From Poa pratensis (lineage: Eukaryota; Streptophyta; Magnoliopsida; Poales; Poaceae), in assembly GCA_947311845.1 (NCBI GenBank), contig CAMZMU010000080.1, positions 20,840,369 through 20,904,368 of the forward strand: a stretch of 64,000 nucleotides of DNA, given 5' to 3'. Within the stretch, counting starts at the first letter, position 1. Each line of letters starts with the position of its first letter. Below the pieces are notes generated by a model. It saw only the letters and a list, made by a program, of their open reading frames with translations. It made no database searches and was not told the origin of the DNA. Of the stretch, positions 9,685 to 21,578 are shown one piece after another. The position numbers were made by a program, and so were the translations under genes.

Positions 9685-12283
9685 GTCTTCTTCTTCGTCG
9701 TCGCTCGCCGCGCACTAGGAGCGACCGGAGGTGGAAGAGAAGACGGAGCGGCATGAGGGCGCGCATCGCTGGGCGGGTTTAATAGGGATGATGAAGGCGC
9801 ACGGCGTCCAGCAGCAGCAGCAGCAGCAGCTTCCTTGACAGGACATCATCTGCCAAAAATACACAAGTATGCCGCTGCTGCTAGCTAGCTTTGTGAGTGA
9901 GTGAGAGACGAGAACCCAGCAGCACCGCCAGCAACCAGCTACACTACTAGATGTACTGTGCAAACTCACAGATGTGAGAGAGATTAGGTATTTTGCTAGC
10001 TTGGTAGTACTAGGCTGCTTTTCTCTCTCTAAATATGTAGAAGGGAAAGGTGGTGCGAGGCGAGGGTGGCGTTGTCTTTTATCGCGTGGACTGTGGCGGG
10101 GGTGATTTGGTGGGCTAAACGTATAAGCGCGAGAGGGGATCGAATCTGAAACATTCCAAGGATTGGTGGGCTCATAACCGAGGTTCTTACGCCACAGCTT
10201 AGCTTCTACGACTAGAGTAGCTAGTTGCTGCGCACACAAATATATCGATTTATTGTAGCTTCAGATCGGGCGTGAATGGACACCTGCGTGTAGAAGGGAT
10301 TATAGAGCTAGTATTTCCTAATGCTAGCTAGGGGGAATTGTGTGGAGGGATCGATGTAGTGGTGATCCGTGATCATTGGACATATGTATGGTGTCTCAAG
10401 TCGTTTTGAGGTGATTCCCTGTGTGTTCTCCGCAAATCAAATCGGCTAGACCTATTTCAATTATAGCGTTCTGAAAAGGTAGAAATAGAAAAAACGTAGG
10501 ATTGCACTGGCATGTACACTTGAATCCTACCGAGTTTTTTTTTGTTTGTTTGCGTCAAAAGAAATTCAGAAAAAAATCTTCAAAAGAGTTTAAGTGGATG
10601 AAAACTTTCCTATGCAATGTGGTACAAAAGAGTTTTTAGCAAAATTTGCCATGAGATGCAATCCAACGAACAAATGACAACCATTGGAAAAAATCCTTGA
10701 GATTCAAATTCTCCAAATTTCTGTGAAAGTCCTATAAGCCAAAAAGGTCACTAGATTATCTGTATCTCATTTAAAGCAAATCCCCACTAATATTAATTAA
10801 TGGTAGTTTATCACTGCATGGAACATGTTCACATCATCCATTTTTTCACTCATCCAATTTTCCATGTCATTCTCACTAATTTTCATTTGATGTTAGTCTA
10901 TCTCTTAATGCAATCCATCCAATAATCCACACTAACATTTTCTGGGTAGGAGGTGCCACAAACTAGCGACGCGAGAGCGAAATGCCTCTCCTCTAAGTCG
11001 CTCGGCATGTGCAATTCGACGGGACATCGAGACATCGTGGATCGACAGGAGTGTGGGGTGTCATAGATCAATTATGTCTGAGTGGGATAGGAGCGTAGCA
11101 AAGAACCAACAAAGCGGCTTAGGTTTTAAGGAAGGTCATGGTGACACACGGGGTTGGACGAAATTTTTACGAAGTCTTGTGCAGGTCTTTATATGAGGAA
11201 ACGGTATTTATTACTGTTTGCCACTAACAAGCCCGTTAGAAATGACACCATGGCTGGCGTGCGCATATGAAAACCTGTCAGCAACGAGATCTCCTAGATT
11301 TTTATTTTATCTTGAAGTTGAATTTCGTTTAGGGTTTAAGGTTTAGAATTTGGAGTTTATGTATGTAGGGCATTGTTTTGAACATGATTTTTAGATTCTA
11401 TAGTGTCTTCATAATGTCACATACGTGAAAAATTATGTAGTCTATAATCTAGGGTATTACCATATTCAGTATGTTTGAGCTATTAATTGGTGTTTTAATC
11501 ATCCAATAATTAGAACAAAATTTGTTCAGCCTCAAAATATTATTGTAATGATTAGAAGCTCCGTTAAAGCGCGGGATGAGGCTTCGGAGAAGAAGAACAA
11601 GAAGAACAACTCGGGACTAGTATTAGTCTAGTATAGAAAACTGCTTCATTCTTTTACACGATGGAGAAACGACCACTTTTTCATGCCGTGGACCTCCTCC
11701 CGCGATCCGCGACGAATACATTCTTCGCTTGATTGTCGATGACAAACTCGAACAATCACTTGGCATTGGCCATCATGTTAAAACACAGTAGTAAAATAGT
11801 TGTACCAAATCACTTGCACACCCTGCAAAACCAAGTTAGACGCTTCCAACGTTTGTTTGCAAGTTTTTACTGTGGCTTTGTAGGATCTACGGAACAACCG
11901 TTATAACCTATGTATACTAGGCATGATTATTCAAGTTGATATTTAACTGACAAGGAATCACCCTTGTGTGTATCTAACCCACTTAGCCCTTTCCATCGTG
12001 ACGTCAGCGTTTCCAACTATAGGGAGACCCAAAGCTATTGAAGCACTTCGTTGGCTCCGATCAGCATACTAAGAGCAGCATGAAAGGTTCGCGAATTGCC
12101 AGAGGTCTGAAAAAGATCTCGCCTATGCCACCGAAAAATATGAACGTACAGTATATTGGGAAGCAACAAAAATAATCCGAATATTAGAAGAGCTCTAATA
12201 TACTCGCACAAAGTTATGCAATGCCCGCACCAACTTGTGCTCTAGATAAAAACATATCTATGCATGGACCGGTCTGATACCAC
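9685..12283. other. MOC1 5-prime side and upstream intergenic DNA
   Basis: Because MOC1 reads on the minus strand, 9685 to about 10240 should hold its leader and core promoter. A CAG/CTG run lies at 9809-9830. I could not place a convincing TATA box. From about 10240 to 12283 the DNA is AT-rich with no long open frame. Its last bases (12271-12283, GGTCTGATACCAC) read on the minus strand as a tRNA-Met-type primer-binding site next to the Copia LTR, so the right part may be non-coding Copia interior. Confidence 0.55.
9809..9830. repeat. CAG trinucleotide microsatellite, about 7 units
   Basis: An uninterrupted CAG run (CTG on the MOC1 sense strand) about 125 bp upstream of the MOC1 start codon. 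The position suggests it lies in the leader or proximal promoter, and its length is likely to vary between lines. Confidence 0.9.
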
Positions 12284-13513
12284 TGTAGGGTTACGTGCAG
12301 GAATTTAAAAATTCCATCTTACATAACCGAAAAGTCTGCTATACAGATATGAAGCACCCCATAATGCTAGATCTAGATAGTTACAAACACCGTTGCGAAA
12401 GATGGCGTTTTTCAATGACGATGTCGGCCGACTCCCTCGTTCAGGATCACTCGTGCAATACCTCTTCTAGTATCCACGCATCCACTTGCGCCAACCCGTC
12501 AGCGCTCCGTTGTCCAGTACTCGGCGCCAACGATGAGAGACAACCTTTTGGCATAGTCTATGGTGGTAGATCTAATCTTGTAGATTAGATCTATATGAGA
12601 TTTTAGAGGTTTTCTCAACAAATGGGATCTAGAGAGAAAGAGAGCCGCGGTAGAGGACAACTCGAAAACCGGGAGCAATTGATGTGTAAAACCCCATGGA
12701 GGTGGGAGTGTATATATAGTGGGGTGGAGGGGAGGCTTTCTCGGGGAGGGGGAACCCTCTCCCCTTGGAGCGCCGGCCCTAGGAGGGCAGACCGGATCCC
12801 CTCCCAATTCAGTTGAGGAATCCGAGTCCAACAAGGAGTCATCCCCCAGTACTTCTCCTTCTTTTCCTTTTTATCTTTTCCTTTAAATTGACTTAAAAAA
12901 AATCACAAGATAAAATAAAAGGAAACATGGGGGAGTGGTGCGTAGGACCTAGGTGGGCCCATGCGGCTGCACCACGCATGCATCAGTGCCCCCTCCGCCA
13001 CTCCCCCCTTCCCGGGTTTTCTCCGAAACGACTCTGAAACCCTATATACCCTTTAGATAAAATCATCGACTCTATCCACTGAAGTCAGAAACACTTTCTA
13101 ACATCTCGGGACATCTCATGTCCACCTCTGTTTCTCTCAAAAGCCTTTCAGCCTTATACCGGCATTATATGCCTCTCATGATAACTTCACCGGAACACAT
13201 CCAATTCAGATCGGAGTTATTCCTGTGACATGGGTATAAATCCGACCACTTCTCCTAACCACTATAACTACAAAACACTCTCAATAAAAGATTGACACAA
13301 CTTAAGCATGTGACCCGGAAGGTTCGATAACGCACACACATGCTTGAAGTACTTATCAAATAATAACTAACATCCGGACCATGGATGCCCATGATGGCTC
13401 CTATGCATTCACAAATAACGATAGAACTTTTGTGTTTCTCATTACGCTAATCCCATTAGCTACACGATACCAATAATATCACGTGGTGAGACAATGTGCA
13501 CTGTGTGATCAAA
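12284..13513 (-). mobile_element. Copia LTR, left part (split by a nested element)
   Basis: The left edge TGTAGGGTTACGTGCAGG abuts a minus-strand primer-binding site (GTGGTATCAGACC when reversed), so this is the inner end of a 5-prime LTR of a minus-oriented element. The rest of the LTR resumes after the nested insertion at 26231 and ends at 26964 with the BARE1/WIS/Angela-type start TGTTGGAGATATGCCCTAGA (reverse complement). The joined LTR is about 1.96 kb, close to that family's usual 1.7-1.9 kb. The flanks of the joined LTR do not match, so it is not a clean solo LTR. Confidence 0.72.
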
Positions 13514-16500
13514 TGTGAGGACCCCGGATTAACTATCCGAGATACTCGTTATGTTTCCTGCAACAATCCCATGATCAGTCTGTTGTTGCACATAACTCGA
13601 ATTGGCATCACAGAACACCCATAAATACCGAATAAATATACTTACTTGATTGAAGTCATAACTTCAACAGGTACTTGCAGCGGAAATCACCAAACGGCGT
13701 GGAGCCCAAGTCATTTGCCTTAACTCTACAGGCAGCTGACTGGGAAGCGCCCTAGTTCGCATTGACGTCATTAACCACTTCTTCTTCGAACTGCTCCTCT
13801 TCAGAATCTGGCTAAGGCAATAGCCAGGGACGAAACCAATATGAGTACATTTGAATGTACTCGCAAACTACCCCCGGAATAAGCATGCACTACTCTTTTT
13901 ATTGTTTAAATAAAACTTTGTTTGCTTTGAAAACTCTATATCCTTGTTGAAAAGAGAAGGATATACTTTTGTTTAATAAAACTTTGTTTTGAAATCTCCA
14001 TATCTTTATTGAAAAAGGAAAGAAGGCTTTTAGAACTTTTCCCATAAATCTGTTTTTGTAAGAAGTCTCGTTTAAAACTTTTTCCCAAAAATACATCTCT
14101 GTTGAACTAGGTAAGAAGTCTCTTTTATAAACATTTTCCCGAAAAATCACCATTTGGTTTATTTCTCCAAAACTCCTCCTTTTCCGACCATAACCCTTCA
14201 TGGTCACTCAATCCCAACAACCTCATGCCGGCCCGTTGGCATAGTTGCATAAAACATTTTCCATTTTCAAATCACAAAACTCTTCACTTCCCGACCATAG
14301 CCCGTCATGGTCAATCATTCTCCAGCAACCTCATACCAGCCCGTCGGTAGAGTTGCAGATACAACACATCTCCATTTTATTTTCAAATCTCAAAACTTTG
14401 CAAAACTTGCACATGGTCAGAGGACAGCCTCCCAACTGTCCATATCCGAGGACTCGGCTATTCGAATAGTTTTAACCCTCTGCAGAGGTAGCACGCTTTT
14501 TCCCACACCCATCCGGTAACTCATCGTGTCAGCCACGTCCCGCCATACCAGGTGTATGCGAAGTTGAGCCACCAACCATAGCCTCTCATTTGCTCATGCT
14601 AGTACAGGATCCTTCCCATATGACACTTTCCATCGACACCCAGTCCAGTTTCCCGTCAGAAACCCTAAGTGTGAGGACTCATAGTTTTGTCCGGCGGTTT
14701 ATGGTGGAACCTTCTATCCTCCCCACCAACTTGTGTGAGGACCCGGGTCAGGGGGTAGGTCCTCGGACCATCCCCTCATGCATAACGGAGTCATCTCCGT
14801 CGATGAGGTATCCCATACTAATAAGAGCAAACTACATGACTACGCCTTTTCCCATATGTGGTAAATGTGGTCGCACAGGGTAAGATTGGTCGTCATAGTA
14901 CAAAGACACAATGTGCATTTTTCATAAACACCTCCATTCTCCATTCCTCCACTTCAACACCGACATCTCGGCATTCCATATCCACGCACAAGGATTTTCA
15001 AAGGAGTTTTGAGTAAACAATATTTTTCCCATCCTATAGTTTGAAAAAGAAATTCCAGCTAATATCTCCATATAGGGTGTCAAAATAATATACTTATAAT
15101 TTGGAAAAGGGTTTTCAAAATCATAGCTTTTGTGGCAAACACCATATAAATAACATATGCTCTTTATAAGTAAAACATGTAAACCAAAATAGATGTATAT
15201 AGATGCAAGCTCGGAGAATAGCTTGCCTTGCTCGACAAAGTGATCTCGGTCTTGATCTTCAGGTTCAACAAATTTCCCTTCCTCAATAACTCCATTCCAA
15301 GACCACTCCGGTAGTGTTTATATCTAGCGTCGCAAACATGAGAATAACACAACAATCAACAAGCAAACCAAACCACAAGTGGTAGACAGACAAGTAACAA
15401 CCCGTAAGCTTCGAGCTAATCGTTCGGGCAACAGCTAGGATCTACACTTACGAGGGTTTTATACTAGTCAGTAGTCCATCACCTATACGCAAGCTAGGTA
15501 CATCGATCACAAAACTATCTGAGGCGAAGGTTAACAACAAGCACCTCCTGTTGAACAGGAAATACTTCAGACAAAAGTTAGGTCACTATATATTTTCTGT
15601 GAGTCAGAATATTACACCAAGTTAGGATATGATAAAGTGAATCACTAGGAACCTAGCAAAATTAGATTTGCTCCAAAATCATTACGGATTAATTTTAAAA
15701 ATCCTTTTTAAATATGCCCCTTTGTTAGTTTATTTTAAACAACATTACAAAATAATTATCCATGTTTGGAAACAAGGTGGAACATAAAGGTTATCATTTG
15801 CTGAACATTTTAAGAGGTCAAACTTAATTTTTGGATCCTTATTTTTAAAGATATGAATTCTCCTAATTTGTTTTATATTCTGCCATTTTCTTTATTTTAA
15901 TAAAACAACAATTAAACTAATTTATTTGGATAGGTGAATTACACCAAAAGACAGGCCTTATTTATCTGAACATTTTGGTATCTTGTTTGCAATTTTTGGA
16001 CAAGTATTTAAGTAGTTATGAATTTTTGAAGTTTAAACAATTTCTGTCTTTTCTTTTTATCCACAGAAAATCCTTAACCGAACCGTTTTCACCGAAGGGC
16101 TGGCTACCCAGTGCCACTGACGGGTGGGGTCCAGGCCACGTAGGCAGCCACGTAAGCGCAAGGGCCCACAGCCAGGTTTGACTGGTGCACCACGACCGGC
16201 GCGGGCGCGCGCGGTGACTGCGGAGGTGGCGCGCTCGACTCCGGCGAAGGAGCCCGTGCGGGGACGAGCTATCACGCGCATCAGACGCGCACGGTTACGG
16301 GGAGACTGGGGAGCGGCGTTACGGGCCATATGGTCGCCGGCAAATGCTCCGGCGACGAGGCCGGGCGGCGGCACGCTACGGCCACGGCGGAACCTACGGC
16401 TACGCGGCAAACTAGGAGCGGAGAAGGAGGACGAGCATGTCCAGAAGACTCGCGTGCTCACCCTTGTCGCGTGGGTGCTCGCGGCGGTGAAGGAGGAGGT

Positions 16501-18192
16501 TGGAATCGCCGGCAATGGTGTGGCGGAGCTTCGGTCGGAGTCGAGGAAGACGGGGACGGGCTTCTCGATTCGCAGCCTCCCAGCTCGATTCCTTCAGCCA
16601 GGATGTAGAGGAGGACGATGCGGAGTCGCTGGTGTTCTTCGATCTGCTCGGGGGGCTCTGTAACGGCGGCGAGGCGGCGGCGAAGCTCCGGCTTGGGTTC
16701 GGCCCTGGAGGAAGGACATGGAGAGGGAGAGAGAGAGCAGGAGAGCAGAGGAGCGGGGGTGGTGCTCTTCTTATCCTCTTCGCAGAGGAGAGGAGAGGCG
16801 CAGGAGAGCAGAGGAGCGGGAGGGGGGGTCCGGGCGGCGACGCACGGGAGGTCGACAACGGCACCGTGCGCACTGCTGCTACAGGAGGACGACGACCATT
16901 TTACACAACGCCCCCTGGATTTCTTTTCCCAGTTTACACTTAAGTCCTTTTTCTGTTTTCCTTTTTACAACCAGTAGCACTTCAAGGATTTTATTGAAGC
17001 ACTAAAACATTTAAAAAAAATTCTGAGAAAATTCATGCAGCTTCCCATATACATGTAGAAGCTCCACAAAAATTGGCTTTTGAAAATAAAAGGTTTTGAA
17101 CCACATTTGTTCATAGAGTTTAAATATGCTATTTTTGGATAAAACCAATTTGTCAAATCAAATATCTTTGTAATTGGAAATTAGAGATTTTGAGGAGAGA
17201 GTGATATGATAATGAGATGATTATCACCTCATTCCTGAATTTTATAAGATATAATAATTGTTGCAGCAAAATAGAGAAATATGTAGAGAGGGGAAATTGA
17301 ATAGGATCATTTCTTTTTAATCAAGATTTTAATTTGAGGGTGTGAGTAATCATAGGGGTCTTGTTTTGTTTTTCAAGTCACACTCCACATTGTGATCAAG
17401 TGTGGTTGCCACTTAACATTCAGGTACAAGGGTGTAGCTTTTCACCCAAGCAAACAATAAAATAAAAATTAACAATTAATACAATCAGAAGTCCATCAAG
17501 CAAATAATCACAACAAGATCCACATCACTTCCAAGTCCACACAATTAAAACCACAAGAATTAATCACACCACCATGTACATAATTAACAATACTAGCTTA
17601 TAAAATGATCACACTTAATTATGACAAGATGATGTTTAAAATTGTCTCAACTCCACCTTTGTCCTTTTGAAAAGGGTTTTGAGTAAAACAAAATATGTGG
17701 GGTGATATATTTCCCACTTGTGTTCCTTTTAAAATGTAATGATAACCAAAGCTTATAAAAATGGGAGTTGCATACAAATGCAAAATATCAAGTTTAAAAG
17801 ATAGATAGGAGATATCATATAGATCTCCTCATTTGTGGAAACACATAGTCCTGGAAATACTTTTACTTTCTCAAATACTGGTACTAGTTTTGGTTGCTGA
17901 TAAACCAAGTGTCATTGAAATGGAGTTGGCCAAAATAAGAATGGAAGAGATACATGGAATATCTTCTTGTCATAACATGATCACCAAAGTTGAATATATT
18001 TTTATCTTGGTTGAGTTTCTGGTTAATATTTACTAGTCAAACAACTTAAACAACAAGTCACACAAGGTCACACATAGCAATGGGATGGAAAACACAATCA
18101 TCAATAAAATATTTCAAAAAGTTTTTGTTGGTTCTGAATTTTGGGTCTGGTAAAACTAAGTTTTTCTTAGTTTACAAATTTGGGATGTGACA
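13514..18192 (-). repeat. 3-prime LTR of the LARD element (left copy)
   Basis: A 4679 bp direct repeat of 21579-26225. It contains a strongly GC-rich block at about 16100-16900 inside otherwise AT-rich DNA. Compared with the other copy it has an extra stretch of about 30 bp near 14930-14960 (CTCCATTCTCCATTCC region) and about 20 single-base differences by eye. Confidence 0.93.
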
Positions 18193-18206
18193 GCTCTTCC
18201 CCCCTT
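18193..18206 (-). other. polypurine tract of the LARD element
   Basis: Reversed, the bases read AAGGGGGGAAGAGC immediately before the left-hand LTR. This is the plus-strand priming site expected next to a 3-prime LTR and fixes the element orientation as minus. Confidence 0.85.
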
Positions 18207-21200
18207 AAAAATAAATCTCGTCCTCGAGATTTGCCCGGTGGTAACAGGGGAGTACGAGGGCACGGGTTTTTGGGTTGACTACTCTTCCGAGGTCGTTGCT
18301 TCTTTAGTAAGGTCGCCATGTGAGATCTTGACAAATTGATGTTGCGAGGCTTTCTTTGTCGATGATCATCTGTGCTGAGTTCAGTGATGGGGTTGACTTG
18401 ACGATCGACGCTGATGGATAGTCTTGATTGATTGCTTCCAGATACTACAAGGCTTAAGGCGCAAGGAACTAATTATTAACATTTTCTGGTATACCTATTG
18501 CAAGTCTTCCCCCTTAAAAAGGGTTTTTGAAGGTTCATCCTGAAGGTTGCAGCTGGAGTAGACTTGGAGGCATCATTCGTCTTGAGTAGCTTGACGATCG
18601 TCGTCTTGGTGTCACTCCTCGGTGCTTGGAGTTGGTGCAGATATCACATCCTGATATTGTCGCCTTACAAGGGTCGCGGATGGGGATGCGTTGTCTTCAG
18701 GATGCGTCAAGTCTGCGTAGTTAATTCTCTCCGGGTTCTAGTTAGAAGAGGGAGGTTAAAACTTCTAGTTGCGTCGGAGCTTGCTTGATGGTTGATGTTG
18801 CCAACAGCAGGTGCTTCCGTTATTTGATTCTTCTTAGTAACTTCCGGTGGATCTTCTTCACGCTTTTCTTCCTTCGGCTTGGCGAGAAAAAGGCTGGTCC
18901 TGAAAGACTTCTTTGGTCCTGGGTCTTCACGAAGCTTCGCAGGTGTCTTCATAAGTAAGTTAGAGTGCACCAGAATAGTTAGGGTTTCCGGGAAAACTTT
19001 CTGGTTGAGGGGCTTAAGTTAGTTGTCAAGGGAGTAGGGGTGCTATACTCTGAACATCAAACTTTTTATACCTAAAATCCAAAACAACCAACTTTACACA
19101 GGCCTCTAATTCTCGAATCTTCAAAATACCATTCCAACATCTCTGGTAAGGCCACTACAACTAGTTAATTGAATCACGGCCTTTGCCCGAGCTAAAGTTA
19201 TTAATCCACCATCATCTTCTTCGGGCATAACTCTTTATCATAATAGTTCAATCTATCGGATACCCATCAAACCTTTAAGGCATAATCTTCCCATTACCTT
19301 CTATCACAAAATCGTAGTGGTCCACCAATTATTTCTTGATTAATTTATTCCCCAGATAGGCATATCTCAATTATCTGACTCCTTCAGGTTGCCATCTTCC
19401 CACGATCATATCATCAAAGCTAAATAAAGCATCCAACAATCATGTGATCATATCATCAAGAATTGACCCACTTTCTAACCAAATTCAGATTTCATCTCAC
19501 ACTTTGGGCCTTGATCTCTTAATCAAATATAAACGATCTTTCTAAGAATAATCCAAACAGAGCATGACAAGCTCTGAAAACTACTGTCACCTAGAATGTC
19601 TTGCTACTAGACCAAGTCATATTGATTCCTAGAATCCGATAAACATTCACTTATCCTCCACCAATTATTTCTTGCATACAACGATCTATTCATTTGCTAA
19701 CTCATTTTGACCACTTCCTATAATTCCATAAGAATTTAGTACAAGGTCACTTGCGCTAGGGATCACCCTAAACATTCCAACACCGGAGTATTCTTCTTAA
19801 TTTACTTGCTTCTAACCAATCCAACATCATTTATCAGCAAGTGCTTCCTAAAAATCCAATAACTTTCACCTTTATTTCTAAACCTTAAATCAAGGGTCAC
19901 GTCTTCTAGCTCCAGATAACCACCAATGGTTGGGGACCACAACTGGTTAGCCCCAGAGTATTAATCAAATATATCATCTGTCCAAACCCAATTAATTTAT
20001 CGATCCACTCCAAGTTTTCACTCTATTCTAAACCCAAATTTTGATATTACCAACATCATCCAACAAATTTTGATTTCATCAAGATCCTTTGACTAATAAA
20101 CTTATAGTTCAACACTCTTATATCCTCCTAAAGTCTCTTTTACCAACTAGTTTTGAGTCGTCCTATGGCACTCATTCCTTGGTCTAGAAAAAGCAGTTAG
20201 TATTTTGCAAAATTTGGTTAGATGAGAGATTTAAAGTTAGATAAATTATGTTAGTTATGTTAGTTTTTCATATTGTTTTGTTAGTCCGACGGGATACGAC
20301 CAGTGTCATCTACGTCGGGTCTTGAATCTTCATCTTTCTCGATGGCTTGATGTGGTTGTACAAAACGACGATGTAGGCAGGTATCCGTCTTGCAGAAGAT
20401 CGCAAAGTCTTGGGGTAGAGAGTATTCCATACCTTGCTTCTCTTACTAGGAGAAAATTTTCTGAAGGGTTTTTCTAAGTCGAACTTTTGAGAGGGTACAA
20501 AAGTACATCTATGGCCAACACGGCAAAAAGGTTTTTGCAAACAGTCTAAAATAAAGCAACAGATAAAAGTGTGGTTACTTTGGGTTCCCGACAAGACGGG
20601 TTTTGTGAAACACACAAGGAAAACAACACACATGAATGCACACACAAGCAAGATCAATCAAGGCACTTTTAGCACCAACAGCGTTTAATACCGTGGAAGA
20701 TGGGTTTTGCTCAAGTAAAACGAGCTTATCCTATTGATCCTATGGGTCTTTGTATCTCGAGGATTTTCTTCACCTTGTCCAAGTGGGAAACTTTGGCGGT
20801 GAAATTACTGCGATTTCGGAAGGTTGCACGGATCATCGGTCTTCGCATATAAATCGCCTTGCTGTTGAAGTCTTCGGGTTGCTAAGTACCCAGGTCTGGT
20901 TTGGGGTGTCGTCAAGTATGTAAGTTTGAATGGAGGTAAGACAACAGATGGAAACTTTTGATAAACCTTTAGACAAGAGATAAGGTTTAGAATAATTCGA
21001 GAAGGTGAAAAGAGTGGAAGCTACACTTAGGCTTCCTTAGATACAAGTAATTTTAGGTAGTAATATTTTTCTTTCCAAAATAATTCTCTCGTATGGGCCT
21101 TGGTGAAACAGGGCTGTTGAAGTCTTCATTTTATCGCCTTAGTCTTCAGCTGGAATACTTGGGATTGTCGAGGTAGTAACTGAGTGGAATTGTCGATATT

Positions 21201-21561
21201 GAGTTGAGGTCTTCGAGGTTTCTTGCTTTATTGATACTGACGATCTTGGTATTTGCAGATCAATCACCTTGATGTGAATGTTGAATATTTGAGATGGAAG
21301 CTTTTCTTGTAGGTGCTAGCTAATCAGGTCTCACTTGGGTTCATCGTCAAGTATTTTGAACGGGTAAGAGAGAGTAGAGAAATCCTTGGAAAATCTTAAA
21401 ATAGAGGGATGAGACTCAGAAATATTTGAGAAGTGAGAAGAGTGGAAGTTATTTTTGGACTTCCTTAGATGAAAATATGTTTTTGGTAACAATATATTTT
21501 TAACAAAATATTTCTTTCCTAACTAACGTCCATGCTAACTAAGGTCTGTTACAGTCAGGAT
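18207..21561 (-). other. non-coding interior of the LARD element
   Basis: About 3.35 kb with no open frame over about 115 codons and no retrotransposon protein motif in either strand. It contains repeated short phrases (for example TCTTCGGGTTGC and TCGTCAAGTAT near 20870-20920 and 21340-21360). LARD interiors are thought to carry packaging and structure signals; nothing more specific can be read here. Confidence 0.75.
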
Positions 21562-21574
21562 GGCTCTGATACCA
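21562..21574 (-). other. primer-binding site of the LARD element
   Basis: Reversed, the bases read TGGTATCAGAGCC, complementary to the 3-prime end of plant initiator methionine tRNA. It lies four bases from the right-hand LTR (21579), which is therefore the 5-prime LTR. Confidence 0.92.
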
Positions 21575-21578
21575 AGTC

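Noticed and set aside
8960..9766. A 268-codon minus frame and several plus-strand frames over MOC1
   Set aside because: They are alternate frames of a very GC-rich gene; only the 420-codon frame shows GRAS motifs.
16124..16663. A 179-codon frame, repeated at 24154-24693, as a retrotransposon protein
   Set aside because: It runs against the element orientation, has no domain, and its composition is explained by the GC-rich LTR block.
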